Shown one piece after another: positions 28,843 through 36,121 of a stretch of DNA of 64,000 nt (positions are counted from its first letter, which is position 1; each line of letters starts with the position of its first letter). The notes beneath the pieces are model-generated. The model was not told the origin of the DNA. It saw only the letters and a program-made list of their open reading frames with translations, and ran no database searches. Source of the DNA: Elusimicrobia bacterium GWF2_62_30 (GTDB taxonomy: Bacteria; Elusimicrobiota; Elusimicrobia; Elusimicrobiales; UBA9959); assembly GCA_001799995.1 (NCBI GenBank), contig MGUK01000095.1, forward strand, positions 124,001 through 188,000. Reading direction: 5' to 3'. Made by a program: the position numbers and the translations under genes.

Positions 28843-29142
28843 ATGGAAGACGAGGGATTGGGTTGGCCTACGGTGAAGTACACTTTGCTCTACGCCCTGG
28901 TTATTGTGCCTCTTGGGCTTTTTGTCGGGATGCTGACCTGCGTGGGAGTTTTTGCGGCAACCGGTACCGCGAATTCTGATTATCTCTGGTTCATAGGGCC
29001 CGGGTCCGGGGTCATAGTCTTTTGCGGCAGCATTTACATGGCCTATAAACTCGGGCGCGAGAAGGCGCTGGGCAACAAGATCAGGCTGGAGCCGCACGGT
29101 AAAGGGGAAACTCCGGGCGACGGGGACCAGGGCCAGGCCTGA
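28843..29142 (+). CDS. Small two-TM membrane protein, paralog 2
   Basis: GWPTVKYTLLYALVIVPLGLFVGMLTCVGV...IYMAYKLGREKALGNKI. Confidence 0.75.
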   Translation: MEDEGLGWPTVKYTLLYALVIVPLGLFVGMLTCVGVFAATGTANSDYLWFIGPGSGVIVFCGSIYMAYKLGREKALGNKIRLEPHGKGETPGDGDQGQA

Positions 29143-29145
29143 CGC

Positions 29146-29781
29146 ATGGTCCTTTACGCCCTTTTTTCCATGGCTGGCCTGTACGCCGCCGTTCTGGCGT
29201 CGAGGAAGCTGGCTTTAGGAACGGGGAAGCGGGATATCCCGGCCGTGATCTCTGCGCTGGCCGGGGCTATGCTGGGCTCGCAGGTCCCTTTGTGGCTCTC
29301 TTCCGGTTTCGGCGCCAGGGGAAAAAGTTATCTAGGCGCGCTCCTCGGCGGCTTCCTGGCGATAAATCTGTATAAGTTCCTTTTCAAGCGGACCAGGGAA
29401 AGCTTCGGCGATAATTTCGCCGTGGGGCTGCCTCTGGGCGCCGGTTTCGGGAAGATCGGCTGCTTTTTTAACGGCTGCTGCGGCGGCCGCGGCCTGTTCG
29501 GGCTGGAGCGGTTCCCGACGCAGTTGGCGGAAAGCGCTTTCAACTTCGCCATGGCCTATATTCTTTACCGGCTGTTCAAGGAAGGCCGCGGCAGGAACAT
29601 CCTGTTCCCGGTCTATGCGCTGTCGTATTTGATCATGCGCTTTTTCATAGAATTCCTGCGTACCGAGCCCAGGGTTGCCGCCGGGCTTACGGCCTACCAG
29701 CTGCTGGCCCTGGTCTTTATCCCCGTTTTCTGCCTGGTAATAAGGAGCAGGACCAATGTCCCGGTTCACGCAAGCGTTTAA
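29146..29781 (+). CDS. Prolipoprotein diacylglyceryl transferase (Lgt)-like membrane protein
   Basis: GAGFGKIGCFFNGCCGG...FPTQLAESAFNFAMAYILYRL...RFFIEFLRTEP. Confidence 0.82.
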   Translation: MVLYALFSMAGLYAAVLASRKLALGTGKRDIPAVISALAGAMLGSQVPLWLSSGFGARGKSYLGALLGGFLAINLYKFLFKRTRESFGDNFAVGLPLGAGFGKIGCFFNGCCGGRGLFGLERFPTQLAESAFNFAMAYILYRLFKEGRGRNILFPVYALSYLIMRFFIEFLRTEPRVAAGLTAYQLLALVFIPVFCLVIRSRTNVPVHASV

Positions 29782-30745
29782 CGGCCTGGCGGAGCTGCTG
29801 CCCCGGCCGGAATTCACCCGGTTCGAACTGGGAACGCTGTACCTGCTGCAGCTTACGGCTTTCGTCCTGCTGGCCAGCGTGGTGTACAAGTTCCGCGTTA
29901 AAAGCCGGAACGAAGAGCTGGGCCAGCTCCCCGAAAAGAAGCGCGATCACTTTGTGGCCACCCTGACCATGTCGGCGGCGGTGCTGCTCATTTTTATTTT
30001 CATCAACAACCGCCTGGTGCCCTTTACCCTGGGCGGCCCGCTTAAATGGGCCTGCTACGGCGCGGGGCTGTTCCTCGTCCTGTACGGCTCGGCCTGGCAT
30101 GTCTGGTCCAAGGTCAGCATAGGCAGGTTCTGGTCCGACCAGCCGGAGCTGCAGAAGGAGCATGAGATAGTTACCTCCGGCGCTTATGCCCTGGCCAGGC
30201 ACCCTATGTACGGCTCGCTCATACTGTGGTGCGTGGGGCTGGGCCTTGCCGCCTTCAACCTGGCGGCGCTGCTGGTAACGGGGCTTATTTTCATCCCGAT
30301 GATGGTAGCCCGGGCCCGGGCCGAAGAGGCGATGCTTGCTGCCAGCCCGGGTTACGAGATGTACCGCAATAACGTGCGGATGTTCTTCCCTTCCCTTTCG
30401 GGCCCCGCCGCGTTCTCCGTGAAGCTGGCCGCGCTGGCCGCCCTGGTCTACGCCATCGCGTCGGGCATCACCGCCGGCAGCCTGGTCTTCCTGCTGACGC
30501 TGCACCTGCTCCTGGGCAACAGTCTGAAGCCGGAGAAGGTTGCGTTCTCTTACCGGTCCAAATCCTTTATGCTGGTTCTCATCTTCGCGCTGGGCGGCGC
30601 GTGGGGGGGCTTTTATTATCTCAACTGGCTGATAGCGGCCATGTTCGCCTACGGCCTTTTCTTCAACTGCCCCTGCATGCTGGTGTACGAAAAATACCAG
30701 CGCTGCCCCTGCTTCGATCTGCTGGGAAAAGCCTGTCCGAAATAA
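29756..30745 (+). CDS. Isoprenylcysteine carboxyl methyltransferase (ICMT)-family membrane methyltransferase with extra C-terminal Cys-rich region
   Basis: LVTSGAYALARHPMYGSLILW-type motif (IVTSGAYALARHPMYGSLILW), RARAEEAMLAASPGYEMYRNNVRMFFP; tail CPCMLVYEKYQRCPCFDLLGKAC. Confidence 0.82.
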   Translation: MSRFTQAFNGLAELLPRPEFTRFELGTLYLLQLTAFVLLASVVYKFRVKSRNEELGQLPEKKRDHFVATLTMSAAVLLIFIFINNRLVPFTLGGPLKWACYGAGLFLVLYGSAWHVWSKVSIGRFWSDQPELQKEHEIVTSGAYALARHPMYGSLILWCVGLGLAAFNLAALLVTGLIFIPMMVARARAEEAMLAASPGYEMYRNNVRMFFPSLSGPAAFSVKLAALAALVYAIASGITAGSLVFLLTLHLLLGNSLKPEKVAFSYRSKSFMLVLIFALGGAWGGFYYLNWLIAAMFAYGLFFNCPCMLVYEKYQRCPCFDLLGKACPK

Positions 30746-30811
30746 TTCCCGGAGCACGCCCGACGTAAAAACACGTGATCGGAGTAAAATAAAAATAATT
30801 TTATTTACCCC

Positions 30812-30840
30812 TTGACAAGTCAAGGTATACCTGTTATACT
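30812..30840 (+). promoter_or_regulatory. Sigma70-type promoter
   Basis: TTGACA (30812-30817) - 17 nt - TATACT (30835-30840), preceded by an AT-rich tract. Confidence 0.85.
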
Positions 30841-30847
30841 CGTTATG

Positions 30848-31254
30848 TAGTCTTGTTCTCTTACATGCGCCGTCGGAGTAGTCGAGATGCTCTCGGGAGT
30901 TGCGGTCGAGCTGGTCTCGGTGTAGCGGTTCGGTTCGCCGGGTTCTGCCCGGTCACGGCGCGGTTTCTCTCCCGGTTCGCGGCCAGCGCGGTGCGGTGCT
31001 CCTTGTGTCAGTTAGCGGCGCGTTCCCGGGTGTTTCTCCGGCCCGTCTCCCGCCCTTTTGGGCGGCGCGGTTGCCGGGGTCCTGGTCTGGCGGCCCGCCT
31101 GCGGCGGTCCTGCTCCCGGGTTGGTGTTCCGGCCCTCGGTCTGCGGCGCTAATGCGCCCTGGTTTGCCGGTTCGCCCCGATGAAGCTGCGGTCACAAGTA
31201 CCCTGGCCCGTGCGCCAATTGAAGAGCCCCCGTTTTGCGGGGGCTCTCAATTTT
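30848..31254 (+). ncRNA. Candidate structured non-coding RNA, ~400 nt, unassigned family
   Basis: Own promoter and terminator, located between two convergent genes; visible hairpins CCGGG-TTCTG-CCCGG (30938-30952), CCGCCC-TTTT-GGGCGG (31050-31065), GGCGC-TAAT-GCGCC (31145-31158). Confidence 0.65.
31223..31254 (+). terminator. Intrinsic terminator
   Basis: AGAGCCCCCG-TTTTG-CGGGGGCTCT then CAATTTT; perfect 10-bp stem. Confidence 0.88.
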
Positions 31255-31269
31255 ATAGCCCGGAGATAA

Positions 31270-32493
31270 TTAACGGTTGGTTTTGCGCGGTAGCCAGGTG
31301 TCTATAAGGAAGGCGGCGAAAATGATAAAGAAAGGCATTAGCGGCAGGCGGTACCGGATCTGGCTCCAGGACAGCGAATAGATGGCCGTGAAGACCGCCA
31401 CGTAGGCGTAGACCGGCAGCAGCTCGCGCCAGCGCCCGGCCAGCTTCAGGGCCGCGTACAGGCCCAGCAGCAGCAGCCACCCGTCGCTGAGCAGGCTTAC
31501 CAGCGCCAGCGGCAGCCAGTTATGCGCGTAGCCCTTGCCCTTGTACGGGACCGGGCGCCACAGCTTGCCGAACTTCCACAGCGTCTTGTGGATGAAATTG
31601 CCGGGACGCGCCTTTATCTCCGCGCGCGTAGCCTTTGAAAAATATTTATCCTGCGCTGCAGGCGGCAGCTTTATGCCCTCAGCGAACACCGGGTCCTTCA
31701 TGATGGCCGCGGCCTCTTCGTCGGTGCCCACCACGGCGTCGGGCAGCACCAGCGACTGGTAAAGGTTGAAGTTCTGGCCGCGCGAAAGAAAAGCCGTGCC
31801 GGTGTGGGCGTAATTGAACAGCAGCAGCGGGGAAAGTACGGCCAGCAGGATCAGCGTGGAGAAGGCGGCCTGCTTCAGGCTCAGCTTCGCCAGCAGCAGG
31901 CCGGCCAGGATGAAGACCGGCCAGTAGAAGAGATGGATGGTCTTGGTCAGTACGGCCAGGCCGGTGAACAGGGCGGCGGCGTAGCTGCAGCGGCCGTCCA
32001 GTCTGAAGGCCCGCAGCGAGAAGAAGATTATCGCCGGCGCCCAGAAGAACAGCAGGTTTTCGCGCAGCAGGCGCGCGTCGTAGAACACGGAGAACGGGTA
32101 GAACGCCGCTATGAGCAGCGCGATGGCGGCTGCGCGCCGGTTGAACAACAGCCTGGCGGAGCCGTAGATGAAATACAGGCCGGCCATGGAAAGACAGGCC
32201 TGCAGCAGCTTCACCGCCGCGGGATGCGCCCCGGCCGCGCGGTAGACCAGGCTGACCAGCAGCGGGTAGAAAGGCTCCCGGTTGTGGAAGCTGTCCGGCG
32301 CTAACGGGCCCGCAAGGAGGTTAAGCGCTATGCCGTGATACTCGGCCTCGTCGGGATAGGCGAAAGCGTCGCCCGAATGCAGCGCGTAAGCCAGGCGCAG
32401 GATGAACGCGACGGCCAGCGCGGCGAGGATGCGCGTATCCAGCCTTTGCCGGAAGGGAACATAGGGTTCTGCGGGGGCGCTGATCTCGGGCAT
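31270..32493 (-). CDS. GT39-like (PMT/ArnT-type) membrane glycosyltransferase
   Basis: LRLAYALHSGDAFAYPDEAEYHGIALNLL, multiple TMs. Confidence 0.82.
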   Translation of the reverse strand: MPEISAPAEPYVPFRQRLDTRILAALAVAFILRLAYALHSGDAFAYPDEAEYHGIALNLLAGPLAPDSFHNREPFYPLLVSLVYRAAGAHPAAVKLLQACLSMAGLYFIYGSARLLFNRRAAAIALLIAAFYPFSVFYDARLLRENLLFFWAPAIIFFSLRAFRLDGRCSYAAALFTGLAVLTKTIHLFYWPVFILAGLLLAKLSLKQAAFSTLILLAVLSPLLLFNYAHTGTAFLSRGQNFNLYQSLVLPDAVVGTDEEAAAIMKDPVFAEGIKLPPAAQDKYFSKATRAEIKARPGNFIHKTLWKFGKLWRPVPYKGKGYAHNWLPLALVSLLSDGWLLLLGLYAALKLAGRWRELLPVYAYVAVFTAIYSLSWSQIRYRLPLMPFFIIFAAFLIDTWLPRKTNR

Positions 32494-32524
32494 AGGATGC
32501 GGGCGCGCCGGGCGCCCGCCGGGG

Positions 32525-32893
32525 CTACCAGGTCTTTTCGAAGCTTTCCTTTGAGCAGGCGTCCGCGGGGATATCCTCGAAAAGCGACCCGCCCGGATCG
32601 GCGGTGAAATGGGCCGCGGCCTGTTTATTGAAGAGCCGGTAGAAGAAAGCCACCGGCGTAAGGATGAAGAAGAAGATCAGCCAGAGGATTATCCTGGAAT
32701 TGACCGCGCCCAGTATTTCCGCGAACTTCATCCAGCCCGCGGCCAGCCAGCGGGCCGGCGGGTTGTCCGCCAGGTTGAGCAGCAGCAGCGCGAAGGCCGT
32801 GTAGAGCAGCCACTGCCGTTCCGCTAAAAAATATACGGCCAGCGCCGCGGCGGCCAGGACGTTGAGGGTCTTGAGTGTTTCCGTGCGGTTCAT
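32525..32893 (-). CDS. SxtJ-like small membrane protein
   Basis: Two hydrophobic regions, LILWLIFFFILTPVAFFYRLF-type motif (IILWLIFFFILTPVAFFYRLFNK), position in the cluster. Confidence 0.65.
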   Translation of the reverse strand: MNRTETLKTLNVLAAAALAVYFLAERQWLLYTAFALLLLNLADNPPARWLAAGWMKFAEILGAVNSRIILWLIFFFILTPVAFFYRLFNKQAAAHFTADPGGSLFEDIPADACSKESFEKTW

Positions 32894-32897
32894 AGGT

Positions 32898-33047
32898 TCA
32901 GAAGATGGCGTAGATGAAGGGCGCTACCGCCGAGCCCCCGCTCATCATGATCAGGCCGCCTATCAGCAGCAGCACCACGATGATGGGCAGCAGCCACCAT
33001 TTTTTCCGCTCCTTCAGCAGTCCGAAGATGTCTTTAAGAAATTCCAT
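32898..33047 (-). CDS. DUF5989 / SxtK-like 49-aa membrane protein
   Basis: MEFLKDIFGLLKERKKWWLLPIIVVLLLIGGLIMMSGGSAVAPFIYAIF; start re-assigned. Confidence 0.85.
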   Translation of the reverse strand: MEFLKDIFGLLKERKKWWLLPIIVVLLLIGGLIMMSGGSAVAPFIYAIF

Positions 33048-33055
33048 AGTTCTCC

Positions 33056-34195
33056 TCAGCGTTTCGGGCAGCCGCCTTTGTAATCGCCCGGGGCCAGCTT
33101 TGCCATGGCCTGGCAGGTGTCCCTGTAAACGTTCTCGGCCAGCGCTTCGGCCCCGGCGGTAGTGAAATGGCACAGGTCGTAAAAATTGCGGGAATCTTTG
33201 GGCATTTCCCTGGCGATGTCGGAGAGCGGGGTCTTTTCCGCGGCGGCCACGCCGCGGGCGGCGTCGTTGTACATCTCCAGTACCTGCCAGCGCACCCCGC
33301 AGTTCACGAATTCGTCGTTGGTGGGCAGCAGGACCAGGTCCACACCGGTCGCGGGGTCTTTGCCCTTGCCGCACAGGAGCGGCTGGGTTATCAGCACCGG
33401 CTCTATGCCGTTCTGCCGCGCCGTAGTTATCAGCCCCTTGAGCCTTCCGGCGTAGGCCCTGGCGAAGGGGGCGTGTTTGGCGCGCATGGCCTTGAGCACT
33501 TCGGGGCCGACCTGCGCCGGCGTCATGGCCTTCAGGTCCAGCTGGGCGTGCACCAGGCCGGCTTTCCTGGCCATGGCGTGCATATAGATGTTCTGCGCCA
33601 GGGCTATGGTCCGGCTCGTCTGCGCGGCTTTGATGAACAGCCTCGACGCCAGCGGGCGCGGCCCGTCCCCGGTGAGCAGTTCGTCGTAGGGGCCCGCGCT
33701 GGCCAGGCCCATGTCGTTAAGGCCGGTCAGGAAGAACAGGGCCTTCGGCTTGAGGGCGAGCAGGTAATCCTTCAGCAGGACCGCGTGGCCGAAGGTGGAA
33801 TGCCCGTCCATGCCCGCGTTGTTGGCCCAGACCCGTGTAAAGGACCGCTCGAAGCGGCGGCCCAGCTGTTCCGGCCAGCTTTTGCCGTCGGAAAGGTAGA
33901 AGCCCTCGGTGGTGCTGCCGCCCACCGCTATCAGCGAGAAATGCTCCTTGTAATCGGCCGGCGGCTCGTCGCCGCGCAGACCCAGGGAATTGTTGGAGCG
34001 CACTATGTGCTTATCCATCACCGGGAACTTGTCGTTCTCGATGACGTAGCGCTTGTAGGGGAAAAGCACGATCTTGCCGCCGCGCACCCGGGAGGCCAGC
34101 GGCGTGTAGAACACCAGGAACAGCTCCAGCAGCAGAAAAGCCGCGGCGCAGCCGACGCAGAGGAGCAGGAGGTTCTTCAGGAAATTCTTAATCAA
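33056..34195 (-). CDS. SGNH/GDSL-hydrolase-family membrane-anchored protein
   Basis: N-terminal TM, LIAVGGSTTEGFYLSDGKSWPEQL, FFLTGLNDMG, DLCHFTTAGAEALA. Confidence 0.82.
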   Translation of the reverse strand: MIKNFLKNLLLLCVGCAAAFLLLELFLVFYTPLASRVRGGKIVLFPYKRYVIENDKFPVMDKHIVRSNNSLGLRGDEPPADYKEHFSLIAVGGSTTEGFYLSDGKSWPEQLGRRFERSFTRVWANNAGMDGHSTFGHAVLLKDYLLALKPKALFFLTGLNDMGLASAGPYDELLTGDGPRPLASRLFIKAAQTSRTIALAQNIYMHAMARKAGLVHAQLDLKAMTPAQVGPEVLKAMRAKHAPFARAYAGRLKGLITTARQNGIEPVLITQPLLCGKGKDPATGVDLVLLPTNDEFVNCGVRWQVLEMYNDAARGVAAAEKTPLSDIAREMPKDSRNFYDLCHFTTAGAEALAENVYRDTCQAMAKLAPGDYKGGCPKR

Positions 34196-36056
34196 GGCCG
34201 TATTCCTTGCGCCAGTCGGACTCGTCGTGCCAGGCGGGCTGCGCCGATTTTTCGAACAGGAAATCGCCTACTACCAGGTAATCCATCTCGGTGCGCATGA
34301 AGCAGGCGTAGGCGTCGGCCGGGGTGCAGACTATCGGCTCCCCGCGCACGTTGAAGCTGGTGTTCACCAGCAGGCCGTAGCCGGTCTTCCGGCGGAAATC
34401 CTCGATCAGCTCCCAGTAGCGGGGGTTGGTCTCTTTGTGCACGGTCTGCAGCCGCGCGGTATAGTCCAGGTGCGTGATAGAGGGCACGTCGGACCGGACG
34501 AAGTAAAGCTTTTCCTTCACGCCGCGCTCGTGGTAGCCTTCCGGCAGCGGGTTGCGGCGCGCTTTGGCCACGTCGGCTATCAGCAGCATGTAAGGCGAGG
34601 GCGTGTCGATCTCGAAATATTCGCGGGTATGCTCCCACAGCACCGACGGGGCGAAGGGGCGGAAGCCCTCCCGGTACTTTATCTTCAGGTTCAGGCGCTT
34701 CTGCATGTCGCGGTCGCGCGAGTCGCCCAGGATGGTGCGGTTGCCCAGCGCCCGGGGGCCCCACTCCATGCGGCCCTGGAACCAGCCCACCACGCTGCCG
34801 GTGGCCAGCAGGCCGGCGGTCTTCGCGGTCAGCTCGCCGAAATCATGGTAGCGCGTGTAGACGGCCTTGTATTTTTTTGCCGACAGGACGATGTCCTGCT
34901 CGGAGAACTCGGGGCCCAGGTAGGAGCCCTGCATGGAGTCCTGCCCGGGCTGCACCTTGCGCGGGGCGTCCTTGTACATGTGATAGGCCGCCAGGGCCGC
35001 GCCCAGCGCGCCGCCGGCGTCGCCGGCCGCGGGCTGGATCCACAGCTCCTTGAAAATATTCGAGCGCAGCAGCTTGCCGTTGGCCACGCAGTTGAGGGCC
35101 ACGCCGCCGGCCAGGCACAGGTTCTCGGCGCCGGTCAGGCGGCGGGCCTCGGCGGCCATCTTGAGCACTATGTCTTCCGTCACGTGCTGGATGGCCATGG
35201 CCAGGTCGCACTGCTCCTGCGAAAGCTCGCCCTCCGACTGGCGGCGCGGGAAGCCGAACAGTTCCTGCCAGCGCGCGTCGGCGGTCATGGTCAGCCCGGC
35301 CGCGTAATTGAAATAAGACTGGTCGAGATAGACGGAGCCGTCGGGCTTTACGCTTATCATCTTTTCAGTTATGAGCTTTTCAAATCTCTTTACCCGCTCG
35401 GAGTCAGGGTTGCCGTAGGGCGCCAGGCCCATCAGCTTGTATTCGCCGGAATTGACCTTGAAGCCCAGGTAATAGGTGAAGGCCGAATAAAGCAGCCCCA
35501 GCGAATGGGGGAACTTGAGCTCTTTGAGCATCTTCACGCTGTTGCCCTTGCCGTGCGAGATGGAAGCGGTGGCCCATTCCCCCACGCCGTCGAGCGTGAG
35601 CACGGCGGCCTCTTCGAAGGGCGAGGGGAAGAAAGCGCTGGCCGCGTGCGACAGGTGGTGGGGGGTGAAAAGCAACTTGACGCCGGAGGCGTCCTGGCCG
35701 CCGGCTTTCGCCAGCCCGTCGCGCAGCATCTTTTTTAGGAAGACTTTTTCCTTTACCCAGACGGGAACCGCGGAGAGAAAAGAATAGAAGCCTTTGGGCG
35801 CCAGGGAGTAATAGGTCTCCATCAGCCGTTCGAATTTGAGCAGCGGCTTGTCGTAGAAGACCACCGCATCCAGGTCCTTCAGGGACAGTCCGCCCTGTTT
35901 AAGGCAGAACTTTACGGCGTGGCCGGGAAAGCCCGGGTCATGCTTCTTGCGGGTGAAGCGCTCTTCCTGCGCGGCGGCGGTGATCACGCCGTCCTCAATG
36001 AGAGCGGCGGCGGAGTCGTGGTAAAAAGCGGAGATCCCCAGTATTTTTATGCTCAT
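34188..36056 (-). CDS. Carbamoyltransferase (NodU/CmcH/SxtI family)
   Basis: ILGISAFYHDSAAALIEDG, HHLSHAASAFFPSPF, LAGGVALNCVANGKLL, GRMEWGPRALGNRTILGD, NTSFNVRGEPIVCTPADAY. Confidence 0.96.
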   Translation of the reverse strand: MSIKILGISAFYHDSAAALIEDGVITAAAQEERFTRKKHDPGFPGHAVKFCLKQGGLSLKDLDAVVFYDKPLLKFERLMETYYSLAPKGFYSFLSAVPVWVKEKVFLKKMLRDGLAKAGGQDASGVKLLFTPHHLSHAASAFFPSPFEEAAVLTLDGVGEWATASISHGKGNSVKMLKELKFPHSLGLLYSAFTYYLGFKVNSGEYKLMGLAPYGNPDSERVKRFEKLITEKMISVKPDGSVYLDQSYFNYAAGLTMTADARWQELFGFPRRQSEGELSQEQCDLAMAIQHVTEDIVLKMAAEARRLTGAENLCLAGGVALNCVANGKLLRSNIFKELWIQPAAGDAGGALGAALAAYHMYKDAPRKVQPGQDSMQGSYLGPEFSEQDIVLSAKKYKAVYTRYHDFGELTAKTAGLLATGSVVGWFQGRMEWGPRALGNRTILGDSRDRDMQKRLNLKIKYREGFRPFAPSVLWEHTREYFEIDTPSPYMLLIADVAKARRNPLPEGYHERGVKEKLYFVRSDVPSITHLDYTARLQTVHKETNPRYWELIEDFRRKTGYGLLVNTSFNVRGEPIVCTPADAYACFMRTEMDYLVVGDFLFEKSAQPAWHDESDWRKEYGLD

Positions 36057-36121
36057 TTCCGTGTAGCGTCGTCTTCCTGACAGGTTGCAAAAGTAATTCT
36101 ACAAAAATGCGGGTGCTTAAA

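Noticed and set aside
30848-31254. RNase P RNA, tmRNA, 6S or SRP RNA
   Set aside because: Could not find the P4-type GAGGAAAGTCC/ACAGAA pair, a CCA-proximal tRNA-like end, or other hallmark sequences; not a formal search, so an Rfam scan is still needed
30853-31307. ORFs of 99 and 135 aa across the putative ncRNA
   Set aside because: Arg/Pro/Gly/Ser low-complexity translations, no clear RBS, extend through the terminator; explained by stop-poor A-free sequence. A-depletion itself removes TAA/TAG/TGA, so open frames here are expected
31270-36056. Saxitoxin biosynthesis cluster
   Set aside because: Only the carbamoylation module resembles sxt genes; no SxtA-like polyketide or amidinotransferase genes present
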